Source: Streptomyces sp. NBC_01241
Lineage (GTDB): Bacteria > Actinomycetota > Actinomycetes > Streptomycetales > Streptomycetaceae
Reading direction: 5' to 3'
Assembly: GCF_041435435.1 (NCBI RefSeq)
Contig: NZ_CP108494.1
Coordinates: 8,094,501-8,158,500, forward strand
Length of the DNA stretch: 64,000 nucleotides
How positions within the stretch are numbered: position 1 is the first letter of the stretch; each line of letters opens with the position of its first letter. The notes beneath the pieces are model-generated. The model was not told the origin of the DNA. It saw nothing but the letters and a program-made list of their open reading frames with translations, and did not search any database. The position numbers were made by a program, and so were the translations under genes. This document shows positions 27,591 to 35,793 of this stretch, piece by piece.

Positions 27591-27618
27591 AACCCGCCGG
27601 GAGCCTCCCCGGCGGGTT
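27591..27618. terminator. Bidirectional terminator between cbtA and the GNAT gene
   Basis: A perfect 11-base-pair stem AACCCGCCGGG (27591-27601) with CCCGGCGGGTT (27608-27618) and a six-base loop lies between convergent genes. The preceding bases 27528-27580 hold irregular repeats of CACGCAC. Confidence 0.85.
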
Positions 27619-27669
27619 CCGCCGTCCTGCCCCGCGCAGCCGCGCCAGGAGGGACCGACGGGCACGGAC

Positions 27670-28179
27670 TCACTGCTCCCCGGCCCGCTGTCCCCAGTCG
27701 ATCCGGTAGTGCTTCAGCTGCGCGTCCTCCTTCACCAGGCGCATGCCGATGGCTGTCATGACGTGCTGGGACGCGAGGTTGTCCAGGTCGGTGTCACCGT
27801 GCACGCAGCTCACCCCTTGATCGCGGGCGAACAGCAGCAGCGCGCGCAGCGCCTCGGAGGCGTAACCCATTCCCTGCGCCGAGGGAACGAGGCCGTAGCC
27901 GATCGTGACGTGTCCGTTCTCGTCCGGGGCGCCATGGAACCCCAGCCCGCCGATCACCACTCCGTCCTCGCGCCGGCATATCTCGTACGAACCGAAGGGG
28001 CTGGGATCACCCGTCGTCGCGCAGGCGCCGAGGAAGCGCTCGGCCGCGGCCATCTCGCCGGGGGACGGGTATCCGGGCGCCCAGCGGGCACCGTCTCCGG
28101 GTTTGCCGGCCATCACGTGCAGGGCGTCGGAGGCACTCAGGAGGCGGAGCAGGAGGCGGGGAGTCTCAAGGTCGGTCAT
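27670..28179 (-). CDS. GNAT-family N-acetyltransferase
   Basis: 169 residues from the ATG at 28179. The pattern is that of RimJ/RimL-type acetyltransferases: TPRLLLRLLSASDA at the N-terminus, GGLGFHGAP, and the acetyl-CoA loop VPSAQGMGYASEALRALL. The substrate is unknown. A GTG six codons upstream (28197) is an alternative start; neither has a clear ribosome binding site. Confidence 0.87.
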   Translation of the reverse strand: MTDLETPRLLLRLLSASDALHVMAGKPGDGARWAPGYPSPGEMAAAERFLGACATTGDPSPFGSYEICRREDGVVIGGLGFHGAPDENGHVTIGYGLVPSAQGMGYASEALRALLLFARDQGVSCVHGDTDLDNLASQHVMTAIGMRLVKEDAQLKHYRIDWGQRAGEQ

Positions 28180-28373
28180 GACCGAGTGAAGTATCACGCG
28201 GGGCGGGCGGACGGCATTTGGATTGTTCAGAGGAGTGTCGGGTGCGCGGCGGGACGGGATCGGTTGCGGGGTTCCGGGGCCTTCCGGGCCTGGGGGAGCG
28301 CTGTGCGTGGCGCTGCTACCGAGGGTGGGTAGTGCTGCCGGCGCACCGTTGCCAGCGCTGCACTCATCGGGTT

Positions 28374-28616
28374 ATGGAGCGCACCGGCCCGAGCACGGCA
28401 AGCGACCGTTTCGCGCACACGTGGACCTGGCGGACGACGGCAGCGAGGCGATCGGCGCCGTCGCGGACCGTCCGCGCCGAGTTCCTCACCCGGATCGGCC
28501 CCGACGATCTGCTAGCCCCCAAGGCCGGTGTCCGACACCCGTCGGGGCGCGCGGCCGAGGGCGCTCTCCTGGCGGAATGGCTGAATCGCCTGTCGAGCAC
28601 CCCTCGCGACCGCTGA
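28374..28616 (+). CDS. Small hypothetical protein
   Basis: 80 residues, MERTGPSTASDRFAHTWTWR at the start and AAEGALLAEWLNRLSS near the end. About 90% of third codon positions are G or C, as in true genes here, whereas the 175 bases before it are not biased. There is no signal peptide and no recognised domain. The stop is about 45 bases from the end of the convergent TPR gene. A longer frame from 28218 lacks the codon bias in its first part. Confidence 0.5.
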   Translation: MERTGPSTASDRFAHTWTWRTTAARRSAPSRTVRAEFLTRIGPDDLLAPKAGVRHPSGRAAEGALLAEWLNRLSSTPRDR

Positions 28617-28628
28617 GGCCCCTCGCGT

Positions 28629-28686
28629 CCGTCAGCCGTCGGTACTCCGGCCCGCGTCCGTCAGCCGTCGGTACTCCGGTCCGCGT
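28629..28686. repeat. 29-base tandem duplication at the 3' end of the TPR gene
   Basis: A unit beginning CGTCCGTCAGCCGTCGGTAC is present twice in direct order, differing at one base. The copy proximal to the TPR gene contains its stop codon; the second lies just beyond it. Confidence 0.85.
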
Positions 28687-29029
28687 CGACGTCGAAGTCC
28701 CCGGAGAACGCCGCCGCCATCCGAAGATGACCCGTCGCCTCCGCGCTCCGCCCCTGGCGCTCGAGCGTCCGGCCGAGCATCAGCCGGGCATACGGCTCCA
28801 CCGGGTCGCGCTCCAGAACCGCCCGCAGCTCCGTCTCGGCCCTGCCGAGCCGGGCCGAGTGGTAGTAGGTCCGCGCCAGCAGCAGCCGCGGGGAGATCTG
28901 CTCCGGTACTTCCTCGACGAGCCCTTCCAGGATCCGGGCCGCGGTCATGTACTCCTTCGCCTCGAAGAACATCTGCGCACGGTCCCACCGGTCGGCGGCC
29001 GTGCCGAACTCGAAATAGGTGTCGCTCAC
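28661..29029 (-). CDS. Tetratricopeptide-repeat protein
   Basis: 122 residues. Two to three TPR-like helical pairs are visible (AQMFFEAKEYMTAARILEGL, LLLARTYYHSARLGRAETEL, ARLMLGRTLERQGRSAEATG). It should be a small cytoplasmic protein-binding scaffold. The GTG at 29029 follows GAGGTC at a good distance; an ATG at 29131 in the same frame is an alternative that would add 34 residues. The gene is divergent from the pirin gene. Confidence 0.8.
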   Translation of the reverse strand: MSDTYFEFGTAADRWDRAQMFFEAKEYMTAARILEGLVEEVPEQISPRLLLARTYYHSARLGRAETELRAVLERDPVEPYARLMLGRTLERQGRSAEATGHLRMAAAFSGDFDVDADRSTDG

Positions 29030-29162
29030 TTGACCTCTGACCTCCTCGTTCGCGGATTGCCCCGGATCGTTCCGGGACCCGCCCTGCCACTGACCTGGCC
29101 ACACACTCGGCCGCGCTGTCGTCTCAGCCATGCTCCAGTCACCGGAACATGGCACACTGGTT

Positions 29163-29170
29163 GAATATTC
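29163..29170. promoter_or_regulatory. AT-rich palindrome between TPR and pirin genes
   Basis: GAATATTC is a perfect palindrome within the AT-rich stretch 29161-29180, which stands out from the GC-rich surroundings. It lies 60 bases before the pirin start. It could be a regulator site or part of a promoter; no specific protein can be named. Confidence 0.3.
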
Positions 29171-29230
29171 CACTAAATAATCGGCGTGGGTACCGGCACC
29201 CCGGACCCCCACGGGAATAGGTTGAGCGTC

Positions 29231-30196
29231 ATGAGCAATCTCGATCGCCAGGCCGCACTCTCCGTCTGCGGAGGACGGGGCTTCGTCGTCGCCGAGCCCG
29301 TACGCGAACTTCTCACCCCTCGCCGTGTCCAGCTGGGTGAGTCCACCGAGGTCCGCAGACTGCTGCCCAATCTGGGCCGCCGGATGGTCGGCGCATGGGC
29401 CTTCGTCGATCATTACGGTCCCGACGACATCGCCGGCGAACCCGGGATGCAAGTGCCGCCCCACCCTCACATGGGCCTCCAGACGGTCAGCTGGCTCCAC
29501 GACGGCGAGGTCCTGCACCGGGACAGCCTCGGGAGCCTGCGTACGATCCGCCCGCGCGAGCTGGGACTGATGACCTCCGGCCGGGCCATCAGTCACTCCG
29601 AGGAGAGCCCGAAGTCCCACGCGAGGTTTCTGCACGGCGCCCAGCTCTGGGTGGCCCTGCCGGAAGCCCACCGACACGTCGAACCGCACTTCCAGCACCA
29701 CACCGAACTGCCGACCGTCACCGCCGCCGGCCTCGCCGCCACCCTGATCCTGGGTGAACTCGACGGCGCCACCTCGCCCGGCACCGCGTACACCCCGATC
29801 GTCGGCGCCGACCTGTCCCTCTCCGCCGACGCCGAGGCCCGTCTGCCGCTCGACCCCGACTTCGAGTACGCGGTGCTCTCGATGTCCGGCCAGGCCGAGG
29901 TCGACGGCGTACCCATGCTTCCCGGCTCCATGCTCTACCTCGGTTGCGGCCGCACCGAGCTCCCCTTGCGTGCGGACACCGACGCCGGCCTCATGCTCCT
30001 CGGCGGCGAGCCCTTCGAGGAGGAGATCGTTATGTGGTGGAACTTCATCGGGCGGTCCCACGAGGATATCGCACAGGCGCGTGCGGACTGGGCGGACGGT
30101 GCCCGGTTCGGGGAAGTGTATGGCTACGACGGAGGCCGACTCCCCGCTCCTGAACTGCCGCCTGTGGCGCTGAAACCGCGGGGAAGGGTGCGCTGA
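29231..30196 (+). CDS. Pirin family protein
   Basis: 321 residues. The N-terminal cupin carries the metal ligands of pirins in PPHPHMGLQTVSWL and the later HSEES; the C-terminal cupin follows with GGEPFEEEIVMWWNFIGRS, a conserved pirin signature. Pirins bind iron; some act as quercetinases and others as redox-sensitive partners of enzymes. The role here is not known. The gene is apparently monocistronic. Confidence 0.9.
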   Translation: MSNLDRQAALSVCGGRGFVVAEPVRELLTPRRVQLGESTEVRRLLPNLGRRMVGAWAFVDHYGPDDIAGEPGMQVPPHPHMGLQTVSWLHDGEVLHRDSLGSLRTIRPRELGLMTSGRAISHSEESPKSHARFLHGAQLWVALPEAHRHVEPHFQHHTELPTVTAAGLAATLILGELDGATSPGTAYTPIVGADLSLSADAEARLPLDPDFEYAVLSMSGQAEVDGVPMLPGSMLYLGCGRTELPLRADTDAGLMLLGGEPFEEEIVMWWNFIGRSHEDIAQARADWADGARFGEVYGYDGGRLPAPELPPVALKPRGRVR

Positions 30197-30435
30197 GCTG
30201 CACTGATGTGGCCGGGCTCGGGCGCGCTCCTGGTCGCGGCAGCTCGGTCCCATGCTCAGAAGCGGAATCGGTCCAGCGCTTCTCCGGAAGCTTCCGCCGC
30301 ACGTGCCCGGGATTCCAAAGTGTGGTCGTGTGTGAGTAGCTTTAGTAGACCTAATGCTGACCCAATGCTGACTTTACTGACGAGGTGTCAGGCGCTGTCG
30401 GGTCATGACCTGGCTGGTCTGCCGTCTGTGATGAG

Positions 30436-30468
30436 CAGGCTGGGCCCTTGGGGCTGGGGCCCAGCCTG
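30436..30468. terminator. Strong hairpin downstream of the pirin gene
   Basis: A perfect 12-base-pair stem (30436-30447 with 30457-30468) encloses a nine-base loop 240 bases after the pirin stop. It may end the pirin transcript or belong to decayed insertion DNA. Confidence 0.6.
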
Positions 30469-30780
30469 ACTCCTGGCGGTGGAGCGAGCGCGCGGGTGCT
30501 TGTGCGCGGCCTACCAGGGGCGGGGGTTTCGCCTAGAGGAAGCAGGGCGTTGTGGTGATCCCATAATGCTGACCCGTCTGGTACCCCGGGGTCATAGGTG
30601 ATGACGGGGCGGTCGTGAAGTCACTACCCATGCCGCCCAACGCGTCGTTGGTGATGTCGGAGTGAAGTGGATTCTTAGTCTGCCGGTGGCTCAGGTTCGT
30701 ACCTACACTGACCAAACGGCTGTCGCGCCGACCAGTTCGTTGACTCTGGACCGTGAGTGTTCCGGATCTTTCTGTTCGGT

Positions 30781-30834
30781 CTGCACGGATTCGTCCAGGC
30801 CGACCTCCTTGAACCGGTGGATCACGTCATGAAG
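30781..30834 (-). pseudogene. Remnant of an IS630-type transposase
   Basis: The minus strand encodes HDVIHRFKEVGLDESV, which resembles the DVIHRFNEIGL linker after the N-terminal helix-turn-helix of IS630-family transposases. The match is only about 16 residues and the flanks are not in frame, so this is a weak call. Confidence 0.35.
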
Positions 30835-31733
30835 TTGTCTACCACGTCGCGCTGACCTGGAGCGATGCAGCTTCAGTCGCCTCTGACCAGCGCAGATGAA
30901 TCTTTCAGGGTCTTTCAGGGGCGTGCCGTCTTATGTAGTCGATTCTCCCCAGACGCTCCCCAGCAGCGCTGATCCTCCCCAGATTCTCCCCAAGGAGGGC
31001 CGCCGTGACGGACGGCGGGAGACGAAACTTGGCGCTTCCGCAGGCACGCTGAGTGACTGTAGCGGGCGCTCAGTCGGCATCCCAGGGTTGATCTCGGCTC
31101 CAAGATCTCCGCCCTGTGCGTACCCATCCCTTCGAAGGCGCTGCGTCCGGCCACTGATAGGGAGACGGCTGTCCGCCCTGGGCCGTGACCGTCCCACCTG
31201 GCACATGCCGTAGAAACCGCCCATAAGGGTCCAGCTGGACCAGGACAATCGCTTAAGTCCAGGTCAGGGCCCTGCGGTGTGAGAGCGTCTACAGGGTTGG
31301 TGATATGCGTGTGACACCGCGTGAGAGGTGGCGATGCTCGGCGGGCTGTTCTGGGCTGACAGCGTGTTCCAGCTGCGGAGTGTTCGGGCCTGCGGCGGCC
31401 GAGGTTCAGGGAGAACAGGGGACCGTTCGCGACAGCACGCGTGCGGAACGTACGTCCGAACCGTGGGGCAGGCAGTTCGCTTTCGCGTTTCGTGATTCGT
31501 GAGAATGTCGGCTTGGCCTCAAACGCTACGCGGCCCGGGCGGTCTTCCATCTGGGCGGACAGTTGCGGCCAGGACCCCGCTCGTAGGGGCTGTGGACCCC
31601 CGTCGGCGCGTTCCGGCGGGGGTCTCTGCGTTCGGGGATAGGTGTCGGCAACGGGTGAAATGGGTTCAGGCACGGATTCCGTGAAGTCGATCGTGCTTCT
31701 GTGCGCCGGTGACGCTCCGTCATCTTCGGGCGG

Positions 31734-33386
31734 ATGCTGGCCGCGTGTGAAGAACTCTTCCTTCTGCTTCCGCATCTCGCCGGGATACAGGTCGAGTGCA
31801 TGGAGGTGCGGGACGGCCGCGTGGTGATCGAAGCGTCGACGCCGGAAGACGTCCCCGTACTCTGCCCGGGCTGCCAGGCGCCGTCTGGCCGGGTGCACAG
31901 CCGGTACGGACGGCGCCTGGCGGACGCGCCGTGCGGCGGGCGGGGCGTGGTGATTGAACTGTCGGTGCGCCGGCTGTTCTGCGACAACGGCGAGTGCCGG
32001 CGGGTGACGTTCGCCGAGCAGATAGACGGGCTGACCAGCCGCTACGGCCGGCGAACGCCCGTCCTGCAGCGGATGCTCGCCGCGCTGGGCGTCGTCCTGG
32101 CCGCCCGTGCCGTGGCCCGTCTGGCGCTGCTACTCGGCGTCGTGGTCAGCCGGACGACCGTCCTGCGCCTGGTCATGGCGTTGCCGGACCCGGCCTGGAC
32201 GACCCCGCGCGTGCTGGGCATCGACGAGTTCGCCACCAGGAAGGGCCACCGGTACGGCACCATCCTGGTCGACTGCGAGTCCCACCAGCCCCTGGACCTG
32301 CTGCCCGACCGCGACGCGGACAGCGTCGCCGCCTGGCTACGCGAGCCCCCTGGCATCGAGATCATCTGCCGCGACCGCGCGCAGGTCTTCGCCGACGGAG
32401 CCCGCACAGGCGCCCCAAACGCCCAGCACTGCGCGGACAAATGGCACGTCTGGCACAACCTCGCCGAGGCCGTCGAACGCCTCGTCTCCCGCCACCGCGC
32501 CCTACTGCGCGACCTGGTCGAAACCTCCCCTGAACCCGAGCGACCGGAACCAGAGCCCGCACAGGTCGAGACGGTCAAAGCGGCCGAGGAACCGTCCGAG
32601 CCCTACCCGCAGGGGAAGTTCCTCGACCGGCTCCGCGACACCCACGCCGCCGTCCGGGCCCAGGTAGAGCAGGGCCTGAGTCTGCGCGAGATCGCCAGAC
32701 GCCTCGGTCTCGGGCGCAACACCGTCCGCAAGTACGCCCGCGCGGCCAGTCCAGAGGCGATGCTGCACGGCCAGTGGCAGAACCGGACCAGCAAGCTCGA
32801 CGCCTTCAAGCCCTACCTCGATCAGCGCATCGCCGAGGGCTGCACGAACGTGTCCCGGCTCCATCGCGAGCTGCAAGAACGCGGCGCACGCTGCAGTTAC
32901 AGCACCCTGCGCGACTACGTCCGGCCGCTATGTTCCGACCGTCGGGCTGCCGGGAGCCCACCACCGATCGCGAGACCGCCCTCACCCCGCGAGGCCACCG
33001 GCTGGATCATGCGCCACCCGGACCACCTACGCCAAGACGACCAGCAGCAGCTCAAGAACCTGCTGGCCCGCTCACTCGAGCTCACGGCCGCCGCAGGCCA
33101 CGTCCGCACCTTCGCGACCATCATGACCAACCGCGAAGAAGACCGGCTGCGGCACTGGATCGCCGACGTCTGCGCGGACGAACAGTGCGGCCTGGCCGGC
33201 TTCGCCGCCGGACTGATCCCCGACCTCGACGCCGTCGTTTACGGCATGAGCACCGACTGGTCCTCCGGGCCCGTCGAGGGCCGCGTCAACGACCTGAAAG
33301 CCCTCAAGCGCAGCATGTTCGGCAGAGCGAAACCACCGCTGCTGCGCAAGCGGCTCCTCCTGATCGCGGCCAGCCGCCGACCCTAA
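31734..33386 (+). CDS. ISL3-family transposase
   Basis: 550 residues. The N-terminus has the ISL3 zinc-finger-like CPGCQAPSGRVHSRYGRR and RRLFCDNGECRRVTFAEQ. The DDE core begins with VLGIDEFATRKGHRYGTILV and includes ICRDRAQVFADGA and the final STDWSSGPVEGRVNDLKALK. A helix-turn-helix like insert (LSLREIARRLGLGRNTVRKY) lies near residues 310-335, as in the longer ISL3 group. The gene looks intact. I could not pair its terminal inverted repeats with confidence. It ends convergently with a small gene, the two stops overlapping. Confidence 0.9.
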   Translation: MLAACEELFLLLPHLAGIQVECMEVRDGRVVIEASTPEDVPVLCPGCQAPSGRVHSRYGRRLADAPCGGRGVVIELSVRRLFCDNGECRRVTFAEQIDGLTSRYGRRTPVLQRMLAALGVVLAARAVARLALLLGVVVSRTTVLRLVMALPDPAWTTPRVLGIDEFATRKGHRYGTILVDCESHQPLDLLPDRDADSVAAWLREPPGIEIICRDRAQVFADGARTGAPNAQHCADKWHVWHNLAEAVERLVSRHRALLRDLVETSPEPERPEPEPAQVETVKAAEEPSEPYPQGKFLDRLRDTHAAVRAQVEQGLSLREIARRLGLGRNTVRKYARAASPEAMLHGQWQNRTSKLDAFKPYLDQRIAEGCTNVSRLHRELQERGARCSYSTLRDYVRPLCSDRRAAGSPPPIARPPSPREATGWIMRHPDHLRQDDQQQLKNLLARSLELTAAAGHVRTFATIMTNREEDRLRHWIADVCADEQCGLAGFAAGLIPDLDAVVYGMSTDWSSGPVEGRVNDLKALKRSMFGRAKPPLLRKRLLLIAASRRP

Positions 33387-33661
33387 CCTCTGCCGCCTCG
33401 GGCCTGGCGGTCCAGGAACTCGATCACTCGCGTTTCCGAACGTAGAAGCCGCTCTCGCTGCTCAGGAGGAAGAGAGGCGAGGAGGTCGACCAGGACTCGC
33501 TTCCGCGGGACGTACACCATGTTGCCGGAGTAGATCCTGCAACCTGCACACCAGGCGAGTCCGATGCAGCGCTCGAACATGGAGGACTCGGGCGGATGGA
33601 AGCGATACTGGTACGAGCAGGCGGACGTTCGGCAGGCGGCGCAGACCCGTCGATACACCAC
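33383..33661 (-). CDS. Small cysteine-rich hypothetical protein
   Basis: 92 residues from a GTG. VCAACRTSACSY and IGLAWCAGCRIYSGNMVYV give two cysteine pairs that could form a zinc ribbon; the C-terminal third (LPPEQRERLLRSETRVIEFL) is helical and charged. This type of small protein recurs in streptomycetes with no known function. Its stop overlaps that of the ISL3 transposase. Confidence 0.55.
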   Translation of the reverse strand: MVYRRVCAACRTSACSYQYRFHPPESSMFERCIGLAWCAGCRIYSGNMVYVPRKRVLVDLLASLPPEQRERLLRSETRVIEFLDRQARGGRG

Positions 33662-33994
33662 GCCACCGGACGTGACCCTCGGTACGTGTGGCCTGCACGT
33701 CCCACGATGTCGTCCTGGTAGAAGTTTGCGTCACCGCGCAGCGCCGGCAGAAGCCGGTGTCGACCTCGAGACCTTCGCCTCTGCGACACCGCAGCTGACG
33801 TTGCCGGTTTGCTGAGCTGAAGTGAGTGGTGGCGAGCGGGAGTGAGTCCTGCTGGTGGGTTGGTGGGGGTGGAACGGGGGTTCCGGGGTCGAATGGGTGA
33901 CCTTGATGGCTGGAGCGATCGAGGTCAAAGACCTTGTGCGAGCAGTTGATGTGTCCATAGCATCCTCTCAACTTTCGCCGAGAGAGGGACAAAG

Positions 33995-34135
33995 ATGGAC
34001 TCCGCTCAAGGAAAGTCACGCAGTCGCCGTCAATTCCTCCGTGGAGCAGCGGTCTCCGCCGCCGTTCTGGCCGCTGGATCGCAGGCGCCGAACACACGGC
34101 AACTACCGCATCTCAGCCCGGATCCACCGGCTTGA
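33995..34135 (+). pseudogene. Twin-arginine signal peptide of a secreted protein cut by IS1380
   Basis: An ATG after AGAGAGGGACAAAG opens a frame reading SRSRRQFLRGAAVSAAVLAA, a textbook twin-arginine signal. The coding sequence runs about 40 codons and then enters the left end of the IS1380 element at 34114, stopping at 34133-34135. The mature protein is lost, so its function cannot be told. The frame upstream from 33855 is a different one. Bases 33662-33994 hold nothing else recognisable. Confidence 0.7.
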
Positions 34136-35793
34136 TTCCGGAGTGATCGTTTCGGGGTTGTCTTGGCGGTTGGCGAGATGATCTGGCTGTTCGGGCAGGG
34201 AGTATCCGCTGGTCTGTCCAGCTCTTCCACGTGTTCGGCGGTCTCGGGCCCTTGCGGGCGGGGTGGTCAGGGCTTCTCAGGCTGTGGGTGGTGGCGCGTG
34301 CACGAGGTCGAAGAGCTGGGTGAAGTCGTCGGCCCAGGGCCAGTGTTCGGGCAGGTGGAGGGTGAGGCGCCGGGCGGAGCGGGCCGGGCGGGCGGGCACG
34401 TTGATCAGGTGGTCGCGGATCGTTGCGGTGGTGGCCTTGGCGTGGAAGGCGGACGCCAGGGCGCCGGCGGCGCGGGTCAGATTGTGCGCGAGAGCGGCCA
34501 GCGCGAGCCAGGCGGCGTTCGCCTGGAAGTGCCCGGAGGGGGCGTGGGCGAACGGGCCGTTCTTCAAGTCCGCGATCACCTGTTCCACGACAGCGTGCCG
34601 CCTGTGCTCACGTTCGGCATCGGACAGGGAGAGCGGAGAGTCGGTGAACGCGGCGTGGTAGCGCCAGGTATCGAAGAGTGCGCCCTGTCCCTCGGGCACC
34701 GCTGCCGGGTTGAGCCGTTTGACGCGGCGCACGATCAGACGGGCGGTGGCCTGCTGCTTCTTCGGCTTGGAGGTGAAGGCGGTGTAGGTGGTCTCGGCTA
34801 TCTCGGCGTCCGAGATCCAGCACTGCCCCTCCTCGTCCCACACGGCCTTGGGGTACTTGATCGCCTTCCACGCGGCTTCGTCGATGCCCGCGATCGCGGC
34901 CTTGACCGAGGCGTTCATCCGCACGGTGACCGAGAACCGGACGCCCAGGGCCCGGCAGGCGTTCACGACATTGGCGCCGTAGAACGCGGAGTCGGCCCGC
35001 ACGACCAGCAGCCCGCTCGCGCCGCACGCTCTTGCGGTGCGGATCGATTCGGCGACGAACGCGGCCGCACCTCGGGCGGAGTTGGACGGTCCCTTGCGCA
35101 GGCGGGTGGCGACGATCACCGGAGCGGCCAGCGGGGTGGAGACGATCCCGATCAGCGCGTTCAAGCCCTTGACCTTGCTGTATCCGTAGCCGGCGCCCTG
35201 CTTGGCGTAGCCGTAGGTGCGACGGATCGTGTCGTCGATGTCCACGTAGGCCACTTGGTCGGCGCCGGGCAGCAGCGGGGTGTGCGCGGCCAGTTCGGGT
35301 AGGAACCGGCGGGCCACCGCGTGCAGTTGCTTCACGTGTCCGTGGCTGAAGGAGCGCAGGTACGAGCCCAGCGTGGACGGCGCCCGCACCCCGCTGAACA
35401 GCCGCGGCAGCCCACCGTGCCGCAGCCGGTCCATGTCATCGATGCTGTCCGCCCCGGCGACCATGCCGCCGACCAGCGACATCAGCTTCGCCGCGGGGAA
35501 GGCCCCGGTGCCGTCCGTCGAGGCCGGCAGCCGGACGTGCTCGTCGACGAGTGCGGGCAGTCCGCACCGCTCGGCCAGCCGCACCACCGGGGCCAGCCCG
35601 CCGTAGCCGACCAGATTCGGATCATCAAACCGTGCGGAGACCCTCGCTGCGGCATGGGAAGATTGCATCTCGGAAGTGCCCTCGTGGTCGTGCGTGCTGG
35701 AAGCGTGAAGAACTCCCATCATCGCAGGTCACAGGGCACTTCCTCGTTTCCGGAGAGGCTATCCACAGGCATCGAGCCGGTGGATCCGGGCTG
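34114..35793. mobile_element. IS1380-family insertion sequence
   Basis: About 1,680 bases. The left end starts CAGCCCGGATCCACCGGCT and the right end is its inverted match (last bases CCGGGCTG at 35786-35793), with about 24 of 26 bases shared. One transposase gene lies inside. The four bases outside the ends differ (ATCT on the left, ATAC on the right). A target duplication is therefore missing, which suggests a deletion or recombination after insertion. Confidence 0.85.
34277..35668 (-). CDS. IS1380-family transposase
   Basis: 463 residues starting MQSSHAAARVSARFDDPNLV. The DDE-type core has AYVDIDDTIRRTYGYAKQG, then LLVVRADSAFYGANVVNACR, and the glutamate helix RRHAVVEQVIADLKNGPFAH. These are the IS1380 landmarks. 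The gene is full length, so the element may still be active. The start was placed at 35668 because the more upstream in-frame codons overlap the terminal repeat region. Confidence 0.92.
   Translation of the reverse strand: MQSSHAAARVSARFDDPNLVGYGGLAPVVRLAERCGLPALVDEHVRLPASTDGTGAFPAAKLMSLVGGMVAGADSIDDMDRLRHGGLPRLFSGVRAPSTLGSYLRSFSHGHVKQLHAVARRFLPELAAHTPLLPGADQVAYVDIDDTIRRTYGYAKQGAGYGYSKVKGLNALIGIVSTPLAAPVIVATRLRKGPSNSARGAAAFVAESIRTARACGASGLLVVRADSAFYGANVVNACRALGVRFSVTVRMNASVKAAIAGIDEAAWKAIKYPKAVWDEEGQCWISDAEIAETTYTAFTSKPKKQQATARLIVRRVKRLNPAAVPEGQGALFDTWRYHAAFTDSPLSLSDAEREHRRHAVVEQVIADLKNGPFAHAPSGHFQANAAWLALAALAHNLTRAAGALASAFHAKATTATIRDHLINVPARPARSARRLTLHLPEHWPWADDFTQLFDLVHAPPPTA

Larger units (their letters stand above)
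30197..31733. other. 1.5-kb gene-poor stretch opening the accessory region
   Basis: No frame here has convincing codon bias, and GC content looks lower than in the flanking genes. Visible items are a strong hairpin (30436-30468), a transposase remnant (about 30781-30834), a ten-base direct duplication TCTTTCAGGG (30901-30920), four copies of CTCCCCA(G/A) between 30945 and 30993, and a short hairpin near 30997-31015. It reads as scar tissue from repeated insertion and decay. Confidence 0.6.

Noticed and set aside
28661..30253. Long minus-strand frame running through the pirin gene
   Set aside because: Only its last 123 codons (TPR) have family features; the rest is antisense of pirin.
33855..34181. 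108-codon + strand frame over the twin-arginine leader
   Set aside because: The leader in the other frame has a clear SRRQFLR signal and its own start; this frame shows nothing recognisable and enters the IS end.
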